Positions 33,269 to 43,508 of a stretch of 64,000 nt of DNA are shown here, piece after piece. A program made the translations under genes and the position numbers. The stretch is taken from positions 2,799,225 to 2,863,224 of the forward strand of contig FJOG01000001.1 in NCBI GenBank assembly GCA_900073065.1, written 5' to 3'. This DNA comes from Phialocephala subalpina (Eukaryota > Ascomycota > Leotiomycetes > Helotiales > Mollisiaceae). The notes below the pieces were generated by a model. The model was not told the DNA's origin. It did no database searches and saw nothing but the letters and a program-made list of their open reading frames with translations. How positions within the stretch are numbered: the stretch's first letter is position 1; every line of letters begins with the position of its first letter.

Positions 33269-36200
33269 TCACGCAGGCGGCGAGAACACGTAGCCTGTGA
33301 GGAGACTGTTGCTCTTCTTTTTCTCAGGTGCTTTCTTTGCCTTTGGGGTGTCTTGTGTGCCGCTTCTGTACATCTTGGGACTTGGGATGCTGTCTTGACT
33401 GCCACCACTGCCGTTCATTGCGTTGACTTGACTCATGAGTTCTCGTCCGAGTCTTTGTTTCTCCTCTTCTTCTTCGTCGTCAGATCCGTCGCTTTCTGAA
33501 CCCGAGTCGGACGCGTCGGAGTCTTTCTGGGTGTCTTCAACCCGGAAAGCTGTCTTGGAGGTCGTTAGGGTAGGCTTCTTGCCCTGGGGAACCTCTTCCT
33601 CTTCGTCCGCAGAACTGTCGTCGTCCTCCTCGCTTTCTTCCTCACTCTCTTCCTCGCTGTTCTCATCCTCTTGCTGGAGCTGCAATTTCTGCGAGCTGGA
33701 TCTTGCGCCGTTGACTTTTGCTTGGGACGAGGCCGCAAGTGCTGCGCTGGCCTTGTTTAGACTGCTCAAGCTCGCACCAAATCCGATTCTTGGCTTCGTA
33801 GTCGTCGCGTTGCTCGATGCAGGAATGGGGGTGGGGACACTAGAAGATGGAGCAAGAGCTTCATACAAAGAAGAGGTCAGTTGTTGATCAACCTCATCTT
33901 GAGTATTAATGCTCATATCAGACAATCGGCTCTTACTTGGCTTAATTCCTGGTTTGACTAGGGTGGGCTTGATGGTTGGCTTGTGAGGTGGCAACTCGGG
34001 ACTGGATTTGGGAACTTGGACCTCAGGCCCTTCTTCGTCCTCATCTTTATCCTCTTTAGATTCTGATTGCTCAGAATCTTCATCCTCATCTGACTTCGAA
34101 GACGCAGCATCGTCATTTGTAATGGCTTCAGCTTTGTAGTCTTTCTCGGCATCTTCACTATCAGAAGAGTCGCTTTCTTCTTCCTCATCCTCCTCCTCCT
34201 CAGAGCTACTGTTGACTTCAGGCGAGGCGGCTCGCTGCGGCTTAGGGGTGTTGTCCATTTGAGGTTGCTGGGTGAAAGTAATAGGCGAACGACTGCTCTC
34301 TCGCTGTGAGCTGGTCTGGCTTTGAGTTTCGTCCTCATCGATATTGGCGTCGTCGTCCTCGTCTTCATTCTCGTCCTCGGCCATATCTACTTCGCCATCC
34401 TCGTCTCTTGCTTCTCTGGGTTCGAATTTGATAGTGGTGTTCGAGGATACGACTTCGGTTGGAACTTCTGGATGAGGACTCAGCTTTTTGGTGAAGGCCT
34501 TGCTAGAGAGATTCTCTTCAGACTCATCATCTGAGGACTCCTCTGCTTCAGGCTGTTCTATTGGCTTTGACTTTTCTATGTAACAATTAGTAAAGGTGAT
34601 TCTAATTGGTCCCAAATGCATTGCTATTGAACCACAAGATGCCATGGTGATTATGGCCCTTTCGTTGGCGTATACCTTTCTTCTGAGACGCAGCAGCCGC
34701 TCGCCCATACTTCTTGAGAGTCTGATTGGCAACAAGAAGCTTAGAACTAGTCCTAGGCGTAATTTTCAAAGGTGGTGACACTTTTGTCTGCGCTGTTGGC
34801 GTACCACTTCGCTCTTGGCTTGAGCGGCTCAAGGTCTTCGGGACGGGAATAGGGGTGTTTGACTCTTTTCCAGGTGGGAATACTAAAACAGGTCAGGTTG
34901 ATGTAAATTCAAGCATGGTACGAGCGCTTACGGGATCCTTTGCTAGCTGGTGGCTTGGGTGTGCTTTCCTTTGGTGTTGGTGTTGACTCCTTTGGTATTG
35001 CCTTCTTCTGTACAGTCTCCTTCTGTACGACGGGCTTCGGTGTTGCAGCCTTTGGGGGAAGGATTCTTCTTGGTGGTGGGATAGGAGTCTCCTTCTGAGG
35101 TGTAATTGTCTCCTCGTTGAATGAGACTTTTCTGTTCAACTTGTTCGGCAGTGGCAACTGGTCCTCGATCCCAACACCAGGAGATACACCATCGGGAGAT
35201 GGCTTAGAGCCTGCTGGAGAAGAGCTTTTCAAGGCCTGCGAGGACAAGGAATGCTTAAGACTCGGCTTTCGTCCGTTGGGGAAGAAAGAAGTAGACGATG
35301 ATTGAGGTTTTGGAGTGGGGATGGGTGTATTTTTTAACAATGCGGGAGACGCGGATTTGGAGTGTCGTGATCGTTCGCTCGCTGCTGACGATCTCCTAGC
35401 CGCCTTCTGAGCTTCTGCCCCTGCTTTCCGCTGCTCTTCAGCTGCAGCTTCTTGCTTCTCACGTTTGACTCTCTCCTCTTCTTCGCGTAGCCGCTCTGCT
35501 TCGGCAGCAGATTTTTCCTCGGCAAGGCGCTCTTCCTCAGCTTGTTTCTCCTTAGCTATGCGAGCCTCCTTAGCTGCTTTCTCTCTGGCAGCGCGCGACT
35601 GCTCACGACGTCGCCGCTCCGCAGTTTCCTCCCTCGCGATCCTAGATTCCCCATTCCGTCTAGCTTCCTCAGCCTCTCGTGTCTCTCGCTCCTCTCTTTC
35701 TCGCTGAAGTCGAGCAGCTTTCTGAATTATGGCCTTACGCCTTCGTTCAGCCTCGGCCTGGTTGACTGCTTTGACATCCAGTCTTTCTTGCTCTTCTCGT
35801 TGATGGCGTTGCTCCTCAGCGGTACGGGCTTCCTCAGCCTGACGAGCCTCCTCGGCTTCTCTCTTCCTTTTTTCGGCAGCTTCCGCAGCAGCAAGTCGGG
35901 CTTTCTTAGCCTCATCTGCTTCTTTCTTCTGCTGTTTCTTCCGCTCCTCGCTGCTGGGAGTCAAAGGCAACTCCCCAGGAGCATTCGCTTGCTCACGAGG
36001 TGCTGGGGTTCTTCTTGATCCGTTAGCCGAAGTGTTGAAATTGCCATTAGCTTGTTCGGTGCTGGGTGGGCCAGGCCGCGGGCTGTCCCTCGACTTCGCG
36101 GCTTCTTTCTTCTTTCTCGAGACAGCTGACCCTTCATCTTCTGATAGTATATTCTCATATAGTGACTGCTCATTCTGCGATCTGAACCTATTGCCATTCT

Positions 36201-37270
36201 GTGTAGGAAGAATCGGTTTGGGCGAAGGTCGCTTGCGTTTGCTAGATGAGGTGCCTCCATTTTCGAGATTGCTCCGCTGGTCGAGGGAAAGGGGGCTCGT
36301 AGCTGCTGTCGAGACTGACGTGCCCCTCTCAGTAACTCTTTGGATGTGATAGCTCGCGCTCTTGGCTCTCGAATTCTGAATCTGCAATTGTGCTCGGACA
36401 GACGCTTCCCGAAGAGGACTGGAATTATCTGCATTCGAAAGGAAACTCGAGTCGTTGTTCTCGCTGGTTTCAATAGGCTTTTGAGTCTGAGCATCAGTCA
36501 AATGATGCTTCTTGTCCGCTGGGTGTGCTTCTGGTGGTGGTGATGGGGAAGGAGTTTCGGGGATCATGGGAAGGTCTTGTCTTACTTGGCGTGAGTTGAA
36601 GACCTTTTGTGCTCCCAGACTCTCCTGCGAGTCAGGTATAATGTTCTCCCTAGATGTGCGTCGGTTGTCCCTGGAAGGTCCTGCGACCTCAGACTCATCT
36701 TCGCGCGAGGGTAAAGGCTCGTCGGGATCAGGGTTGACCACTCGCTGTCTCTTGTTGGGCTTGTAGGAGTTGGATGATACATTGCCGTCAGGTCGTGCGC
36801 TTCCTTCTCTGCCTCGTTTGCGACTGGTGGAGGGGTCAAATCGAAGTGCAGATGTGGGAGGGACCGAGTCTCGTATGCTTGGAGTCGCTGAAGCTTGGAC
36901 TATTCGAATGATGGAGGTCGAGGCAAACAAACTTCCTAAGATTTCGCTTTGGGTGATGTCGAAACCCTCGTCGTCTTGAACTTTCTTCACCGCAAGTGGT
37001 CTGCAAAAGTATGTCGTTAGCCTTTGATGCAAGCAAGGTGAGAAAAGCGCAGTGCATGAGCTTTACATACTCTCCATAGTTGATCTCGTGTATTCTCGAG
37101 GCTTCCTGGCAGAAATCTCGGACCGTAACGTCAGGAGAAGTAACCACTCGAAACTGTCGAATCGGTTTGTCGGTGGAGCTATGTGCGTTTGGTAAAAAGA
37201 GCTGGACTCGGAGAGAATAGCTCGGGAGCATTGGAGGGCGCATTGAAGTTGTCATTTCGCTATTGTTCAT
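33269..37270 (-). CDS. Dnt1/Net1-like nucleolar protein, large and low-complexity
   Basis: Four exons: 37071-37270, 34932-37000, 34676-34882, 33269-34575; 1260 residues, introns 70, 49 and 100 nt. The first ~100 residues resemble the N-terminal domain of fission yeast Dnt1 and budding yeast Net1/Cfi1: VQLFLPNA, FRVVTSPDVTVRDFCQEASR, PLAVKKVQDDEGFDITQSEI, FASTSIIRIV. In those proteins this region helps hold Cdc14-type phosphatase in the nucleolus. The rest is disordered except for a highly charged Ala/Glu/Arg helix or coiled coil at about residues 415-605. The C-terminal third is acidic (runs of Asp/Glu/Ser) and ends with a basic peptide near KKSNSLLTGYVF. Many SP/TP sites suggest Cdk control. 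Function by analogy only. Confidence 0.75.
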
Positions 37271-37940
37271 TCTTTGAGGTGGCGGAAGTAAGTTCTCGAG
37301 GTCGAGAATGCAATAAATGTGGTCGCAAAAGGTTTGAAGAACTCATCGAGGTAGAAGTGGAGTAATCGCGTCGCAAAAGAGTTGATAAAGTTCACGCGCA
37401 GCGCGCTTTTTCAATTTAAGGTTTCTCGTCGGCTCCGGGTGCCGAACGAAGCTCCGGATAGTAGGTCGTGAATCGACTCGATTATTCAAGACAATCTCGC
37501 ACGAGCTTAGGGAGAGTTTTATTCCTTTGGTTATGAATCCGAGTCGTTGGGTTCCAGCTTTGTGTTTTGTTACTCTCGAAAAAGCAAAGTGTGTTTTCCC
37601 GTGCATGGTAGATTGTTTGCTAGAAAGTCCGGATCCCTGTGAGACATTCAGGGTCCATGCGCAAGCTTCGCAAGTACTCTTCAAAATTTAGACTTTTATA
37701 TTGATATATCGGTTGTCTCTGAGCTTCAGTATCGGTTAGTATGCTGCTGGTATGATCCTCCTCCATTGTTTCCCTTCTTTCATATACACCCATTTTTTGT
37801 CCAAACTCCTAAGACAAAAGACCCCCTCCCACAACCCAAACACCAAAAACAATCAACTCCCCCAAATCATCCCATACAAATCATTCCAAATCATAGCATC
37901 ATTCAACATTACACCTTCACCTACTCCATCCTCTCCATCC
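37271..37940. other. Intergenic, no gene seen
   Basis: Promoter side of the Dnt1-like gene and 3' side of the next minus-strand gene. C/A-rich at 37.8-38.0 kb. Nothing else recognised. Confidence 0.5.
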
Positions 37941-38509
37941 TCACCTCCCCCAATTCCTCCAAAACCACAAACACCATCTCACGACCACTGTGCCCCCAAT
38001 AGCCATCCCCAAACCCAGCAGCGCCATAAACACCAAAACCCATTTCCTAACCTTAAACGCATCGTCCATTTCCGCTTTCATCAGATGCCTCTGTTTCGTA
38101 TGCCAATGCCATGGCTCCTTCTCCCCCTCCTTTCCCTGCCTTGTACCGCTCCTTGCCCTCTCCCCCTCCTTAGCATCAGGAGACTTGACGTAGGCATAAG
38201 GACTCTCTTCCACTTTTTTAAAGATCAAGCTATGGAAGAACTGTTGAAGGCGGCCGAGAAAGGTTGAAGGAGGTGGACGAGAGGGTGAATGAGAGTGTGT
38301 TCGTAGATGGTGGTTATTGGAATCGATTAGGGCGAGAGAAAGGAGAAAGGAGATGAATGTTATTGGAGTTATGAATAGCTTTGGTATTTGTTAGCAGATT
38401 GTCTTGGAGGGAGGGGGGAGATGGGACTTACTCGCACGACTGCGCTTTCTTTGGGTGCTTCTGGTGGTGGTGGGGAGATGATGGGTGGTGAGCGGGTTGG
38501 TGAAGACAT
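37941..38509 (-). CDS. Small two-helix membrane protein, conserved hypothetical
   Basis: Exons 38432-38509 and 37941-38378 (53-nt intron) encode 171 residues. A proline-rich N-terminus (SPPIISPPPPEAP) is followed by a hydrophobic helix (LFITPITFISFLLSLALID), a histidine-rich linker, EESPYAYVKSPDA, a charged WHWHTKQRHLMKAEM segment and a second helix (KWVLVFMALLGLGMAIGGTV). No signal peptide. The tail ends in a Trp/Arg-rich patch. The pattern suggests a membrane protein of an internal organelle, but I do not know the family's role. Confidence 0.65.
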
Positions 38510-39101
38510 CTTGCCTATCCTTCAAGTTTGCGATTCTTTTATTGAGAAGATGATGCTCGGAGGTAAGAGTCAATTGAGTTCTACATCGTCAAAATGTTTT
38601 TCGAGGTAGGAATGTTGAAATATGTATCGCCCAAGTCGGGTGTTTCGTCTACAAGGCTGTGCCGCTCGGGGCCGTCGCTCGGTTGGCTCGGACAATGATC
38701 TCGCCAAGAAAGGGGGAACGTCATCGGAAGGCTGAGTGTGCAGAAGCGAGAGGAAACCCGAATGGGTGCGAATGGGATGCGAGATGATACGCGTATTGTG
38801 CATCTTGATGGCCTCAAAAAAATGTTGATGAACTTCAAATATACTGGATCGGGCAACCTGAAATCTTATGTTTTGAGGGGGAGCCTGGTGACATTCGGAT
38901 GCAATTTGACTTGGATGTCTCACAAATGTTACCCCCTCGCAAGGCTGCGTAATCCCGTACCTGAGTAGGTAATACGCGTATTCGTCCCTGTCAGATTCTG
39001 GTAGGATAATGTTTTGTGGAGAATCACAAGTCGTTTTTCCCATCTTTGTCTATCCAGCATTAACATCGCCTGAACCGTATGATCTATGGGTATTAACTCC
39101 T
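38510..39101. other. Intergenic, no gene seen
   Basis: Between the small membrane-protein gene and the end of HIS1. Overlapping ORFs on both strands lack domains. Confidence 0.5.
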
Positions 39102-40314
39102 TCAATTTCCTGCCCTCGTATTCGCAATAGACAACACCAAGATATCCTGCGCTCCAACTTCCGTTAATTCATCCATAACTACAGCAATCTTCTTCTTCTC
39201 GACCATTGAGCTGACAGCTACCCAGCCTTCTTCTTCGAGGGCGTTGATGGTTGGTGCTCGCTTGCCGGGTGTGATCTTGGCTGCTGCTGAAAGACTTTCT
39301 CTTCGGACATTGTACTGGCACAGGACGTACTTTTGCGCAGCTACTGAAGTCAGTAATGTAATAAGCGAGACGAATAACTAGACTTACTGATGACGCCTCT
39401 GATCCTGGAGGCGATGAGATTGACTATTGCTGGGTTTGAGGGATTCTTGGACTGAATGAGGACGGCGGAACTCGACACAACTGTATCGATTGCCTTCAAA
39501 CCTGCGGCCTTCATTGTCTCTCCCGATTCTGAGGATTGTTAGCAAAAGAATGGCCCAAAAGCTGACGCAATCTCACCAACAAGATCCACGATTCCATCAG
39601 CAACCCCCAAAGCGCACGCAGCCTCAACACTGCCGCTCAATTCGATGATCTTCGTCCTCAATTTTCTCGGCTTCTCTCCATTGCTCTCACCGACGTCTGC
39701 CTCCCTCTCCAACTTCCCAAAATATTCCTCTGCAAGGTGGACGAAACTTGTGCCAATGTTCTTTCCAATCAGGTCCGACGGCTTGACATATTCGCCCTTC
39801 TCCGGGACTTGTACCTGCAGCTTGCATGAACCGAATCCTAAATCTAATACCTCCTCACAGCCCCAGGCAGCCTCTTCCTCGACTGGTGTAGACTTCCCCG
39901 ACTCGGCCCGCTCTCTCCTCATAGATTCAACGGCAGCTGCATGTTCGGCAACTGTATCTTGGCCTGTGATACCAAGGCTGACTCGACCCTCACCAACGAA
40001 CGTAGGAATGTCTGCCGCGGGAAGGAAGACGAGAGCAATAGGCAGGTTCTTGACTAAAGCAATATCGAGTCGTGATTCTCTTCGAAATTGTATGTCGGCA
40101 CCTTGCAACAGATCAAGAGCAGCTTGTAATAATCGTCCCTCTGTGTGCCCGACTCAGCAGATGTTCGAACCGAAATCGAATGTTGACTCACTCTTGGGAA
40201 CAGCAAATAGCAACCTCCCCTCTAAACTTGAAGGATTATTAGCAAAGGTTTCATGAAGCTCGCCATCGTAATAGAAAGGCATCTTGAATGTCCTTACTGA
40301 TTGACAAGATCCAT
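39102..40314 (-). CDS. HIS1: ATP phosphoribosyltransferase (histidine step 1), frameshifted in last exon
   Basis: Exons 40298-40314, 40192-40226, 40140-39577, 39528-39388, 39345-39102. The protein begins MDLVNHLEGRLLFAVPKKGR and continues LQGADIQFRRESRLDIALVK, LPIALVFLPAADIPTFVGEG, SLGITGQDTV, SGSVEAACALG, then IRGVIIAAQKYVLCQYNVRR. Ribosyl transfer from PRPP to ATP opens histidine synthesis. In the last exon, after residue ~268, two extra bases in a GA run (opposite strand TCTCTCT, 39298-39304) break the frame. The correct C-terminal domain (ITPGKRAPTINALEEEGWVA ...) continues two bases out of register to its natural TGA. As read, the product ends after about 293 residues without the C-terminal regulatory domain. 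Natural lesion or sequence error is undecided. Confidence 0.88.
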
Positions 40315-40819
40315 TGTTGCGAAACCTGGGGGGTCGCTGCTTCTATGCTGCACAACAGATCAAGGTCCGATCGCGGGGTATGAAGCTCGGAAGAACTGTT
40401 GTGGTAATCCTCACGAGAATGGATATATGTAGAGCAAAGCATGTGCAACTAAATGGATGCAGTATCACGTCCAATATCGAATGAGAGTGAAACACGGGCT
40501 TCAGCGTGGGGTTGGCAATGGGTGACTGACTCTTGTTGTCACTGCATAGATTTTTGTTTTAACTTCGCTGCCCCACGATGGTTTTCGCCAGCGTCATGCG
40601 CGACCTAGGCTGCCTTAGGCTCTAGATTTTATGGTCCGTGCTTCAATCACGTGCTGGAGAACTTCTCGCTAAAATTAACACACTCACGAATTTTTGAAAA
40701 AGCTTCAAGACGAAACCATCAAGACAAATCGCAACCTTCCAATTCTACGCGCATTCTACAAGTCAGTACCTACAACGGAAAACACAAGGACAAACGACTC
40801 ATCAATCTAGATCGCCAAT
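40315..40819. promoter_or_regulatory. Divergent promoter region HIS1 / RPS28
   Basis: 505 bp separate the two start codons. A CACGTG box lies at 40648-40653. No small ORF of note. Confidence 0.45.
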
Positions 40820-41191
40820 ATGGAATCCTCGAAGGTCCCCGTCAAGCTTGTGAAGGTTACCCGTGTCTTGGGCCGTACCGGTATGCATTATTCGATCGCG
40901 ACAACAAAGACATAGTCGCAGATACAGAGGGATTGATTCTGATGGAATATAGGTTCTCGAGGAGGTGTTACTCAAGTCAGAGTCGAGTTTATGGACGATA
41001 CCACCCGAAGCATCATCCGCAACGTCAAGGGCCCAGGTACGAACCGCACAGAATTCATTTCCGCGAATGGACGCCAGGCGCAAATCTGCAGGTTCTGATG
41101 TGCAATGAAGCTAACATCAATGTTCTCAGTCCGCGAAGACGACATTCTCTGCCTGCTCGAGTCCGAACGTGAAGCCAGAAGATTGAGATAA
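40820..41191 (+). CDS. RPS28: Cytosolic ribosomal protein eS28
   Basis: Exons 40820-40880, 40953-41036, 41130-41191 encode 68 residues, the usual length. The sequence [60 protein letters not shown] is the near-invariant eS28. The protein sits at the mRNA exit site of the 40S head. The introns (72 and 93 nt) take up nearly half the gene, common for fungal ribosomal protein genes and often a point of regulation. Confidence 0.97.
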
Positions 41192-41737
41192 GGTGCTGGT
41201 TGTTGGGAGTCGGGAAAATGGGTTTTCGTTAATGCAAGCATTTGCTGCGGGGCTGGTTGTACCGGATACTTGATGAAGGAGCCAAGGCACTTCGTCACAA
41301 TACAATGCTCTTTCCAAAAGACGACAGCACGATTCGCATACTCGAGAAACTACACATTGCACTGAATACGACTCCTTGGGAATCGGTGATTGAGTTTTGG
41401 GTGCCTTGGATGACTTACTTTTAAGGTAGTCTTGTGACATGCCTTCTCTTGTTTCGGGAGGGGGGCTTTGATCCTGTCAAGAGAACCAACGAGCGACTCA
41501 ATAATCCACGATACTCTCGAATAAGTCACCATGACCGGGTATTATACAGACTAGCAAGTTCTATTCCTCTCATGAGGCCTACCATATTTCGCAGCATCAG
41601 CGGTGGCCATATTACAGCAAAGAGCAGCCTCGGAAGTCTAAGTAGATTCCAAGGTGTTGTCAGACACGGTGTTCCGCATCTAGCCCTCTAGTCCTCAGTG
41701 GACCTTCCACAGCGGGTACCTCAAGACCATTCTATAA
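41192..41737. other. RPS28 3' flank
   Basis: No gene seen; leads into the hairpin repeat array. Confidence 0.5.
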
Positions 41738-42102
41738 CGGGCAGCAAGTCAATTTTTCCCGCCAGCAGGAAGATCTGAAGTTTGTCCTTGGGCAGGAAGT
41801 TAAATCTTCTTGCCCGTTCATCTCGAGGCTCCACAGGTAGTAACTTAAATCTTCCTGCACGTTGATACTCGATCATCTGTAGGGCAGCATCTTAAATCTC
41901 CATACCCGTGGGCAGCAAGTCAACTTCCTGCCCGTTTATACTCAAACTTGTACTGGCTTAGTGGGTAGCAAGTCATCTTCATGCCCGGTATGTGGGAGAG
42001 ACAGATGATTTACTCGGGCAGCGGGTTATCTTCACACCCGTTATATTGGAGCCTCTGTCTCTCTCACGTGCCGGGAAGCAAGTGATCTTCCTACCCCCGT
42101 TC
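41738..42102. repeat. Array of eight short hairpin-forming repeats
   Basis: Units lie at about 41738-41761, 41789-41818, 41832-41863, 41881-41909, 41908-41938, 41961-41989, 42013-42042 and 42070-42102. The consensus starts CGGGCAGCAAGT and ends CTTCCTGCCCGTT. Arms GGGCAG and CTGCCC, with inner AAGT/ACTT, make each unit a near-palindrome. In the fifth unit the palindrome is almost perfect over 24 nt. Units are diverged from one another and separated by 0-30 bp of unrelated sequence. There is no coding frame. Role unknown: RNA hairpins, protein-binding sites or a decayed minisatellite are possible. Confidence 0.8.
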
Positions 42103-42431
42103 ATAGTCGAACATAAAGCAAGGCTCAGAAACGAAGGGTATAGGTAGAGCATGGTATTTAAAAGCTTCTGAGTGTCAGAAATTGGTATTCTTTCATAGTG
42201 CTTTGAGCAAGCTGCGATTCGTAAGTCTCCATTGTCAGAAAATTACTTGGTATTTTCACGTCATTGATCGAGATCTGTCAGAAAAAGTAGCTCGGGAAGT
42301 CATTTATTGCGTTTGTACAAGTATTGCCTGCTCCCTTCCACCCTGCCACCCTTCAACCTCCTCCAACCTAGCGCCGCCGCCACGAGAAAGTCAATTGTCA
42401 ACCACATGACCCTGCCCCAAATCTCCAATCC
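42103..42431. other. Spacer with three TGTCAGAAA boxes
   Basis: TGTCAGAAA-like boxes at about 42173, 42234 and 42276 recur with A/T-rich tails. This is the 3' flank of the repeat-precursor gene. Nothing else seen. Confidence 0.4.
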
Positions 42432-43508
42432 TCAAATTCCCTTCGCCTTCCCCTCAGCAAGTCTCGCAGCATCACCAATGATACCATCGCTGTTGTTAAT
42501 GTCGTTCTCAATATCCTTCCCAAGACCGCGAGCACTGTGTGCCTTTCCCTCCGCAAGTCTGGCAGCGTCACCAATCAGACCATCACTGTTGTTGATGTCG
42601 TTCTCGATATCCTTGCCCAGTCCACGGGAGTTTTTATTGCCCAGCAATTTCTTCGCCTCCTCTCCAGCCGCGGAGCCAATAGCACCGCCAATCTCCTTAC
42701 CAATCGAAGACTTCAAGCTGCGAGCACTGTGCGCCTTCCCCTCCGCAAGTCTGGCCGCATCCCCAATTAGACCATCACTGTTGTTGATATCGTTCTCGAT
42801 GTCCTTACCCAGCCCACGCGAGTTCTTGTTGCCCAACAACTTCTTAGCCTCCTCCCCTGCGGCACTCCCAATAGCACCACCAATCTCCTTCCCAATCGAA
42901 GACTTCAGACTGCGTGAATTCTTGTTGCCCAACAACTTCTTCGCCTCTTCTCCAGCAGCAGATCCAATGGCACCACCAATCTCCTTCCCAATCGAGGATT
43001 TCAAACTACGGGAGTTTTTGTTGCCCAACAACTTCTTGGCTTCTTCTCCAGCAGCAGATCCAATGGCACCGCCAATCTCCTTCCCAATCGAACTTTTCAA
43101 GCTCCGCTCCACAAAAACACCATCCTCCTCCTCTTGCTCCTCTTCCACGGCCTGTAATCCTTCCTCATCCCCGTCAACACTGCGTGAGTTCTTATTACCC
43201 AACAACTTCTTCGCCTCATCTCCCGCCGCGCTCCCAATCAACCCTCCAACCTCTTTGCCAATGGAAGACTTGAGACTGCGTTCCACGAAAACGTTATCTT
43301 CATCCTCATTCCCCTCGACATCACGGGAGTTCTTGTTGTTCAAAAGCTTCTTAGCTTCATCTCCAGCAGCTTGACCGATCGTTTCGCCAACTTCTTTGCC
43401 GAGGGCAGACTTGAGGCTTCGGGTGTCGAGAGCGGTGGGTAAGGCGATGGCTTGTTGGGCGGAGAAGAAGGCCAAAATGATGGCGGCGGTGGTGGGTGTG
43501 AAGCGCAT
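42432..43508 (-). CDS. Secreted multi-module repeat protein, putative peptide precursor
   Basis: A single exon of 358 residues. A signal peptide (MRFTPTTAAIILAFFSAQQA, cleavage near ALP) is followed by nine modules of 31-32 residues. Six are type A (from SLKSSIGKEIGG to KLLGNKNSR) at residues 31-62, 78-109, 136-167, 168-199, 200-231, 264-295. Three are type B (from GLGKDIENDINN to LAEGK) at 232-263, 296-327, 328-358. Every module follows an Arg (DTR, VER, NSR, SAR) and begins [SG]-L. Two acidic spacers (63-77, 110-135) separate the first three. Type A has glycines at 7, 11, 15, 19, a GxxxG glycine zipper, and an amphipathic pattern with a cationic end. There are no cysteines and no membrane anchor. 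The layout resembles multi-copy secreted peptide precursors such as Kex2-processed repeat proteins, but sites are single Arg rather than Lys-Arg. A structural wall or repellent protein is the alternative. Confidence 0.85.
   Translation of the reverse strand: MRFTPTTAAIILAFFSAQQAIALPTALDTRSLKSALGKEVGETIGQAAGDEAKKLLNNKNSRDVEGNEDEDNVFVERSLKSSIGKEVGGLIGSAAGDEAKKLLGNKNSRSVDGDEEGLQAVEEEQEEEDGVFVERSLKSSIGKEIGGAIGSAAGEEAKKLLGNKNSRSLKSSIGKEIGGAIGSAAGEEAKKLLGNKNSRSLKSSIGKEIGGAIGSAAGEEAKKLLGNKNSRGLGKDIENDINNSDGLIGDAARLAEGKAHSARSLKSSIGKEIGGAIGSAAGEEAKKLLGNKNSRGLGKDIENDINNSDGLIGDAARLAEGKAHSARGLGKDIENDINNSDGIIGDAARLAEGKAKGI
42435..43418 (-). repeat. 96-bp repeat modules A and B in the precursor gene
   Basis: Type A units: 43323-43418, 43182-43277, 43008-43103, 42912-43007, 42816-42911, 42624-42719. 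Type B units: 42720-42815, 42528-42623, 42435-42527. The last four type A copies encode identical peptides although their DNA differs at many third codon positions, for instance in the codons of GSAAGEE. Confidence 0.93.

Noticed and set aside
35465..36018. Plus-strand Ser/Leu-rich ORFs of up to 158 codons
   Set aside because: They are the antisense shadow of the Ala/Glu/Arg-rich helix of the Dnt1-like gene.
41738..42102. Repeat array considered as CRISPR
   Set aside because: Eukaryotic context, units diverged from one another, spacing uneven and no unique spacers of constant length.
42307..43374. Plus-strand 355-codon repetitive ORF
   Set aside because: Antisense of the repeat-precursor gene; the minus-strand frame has the signal peptide, ATG and TATA box.
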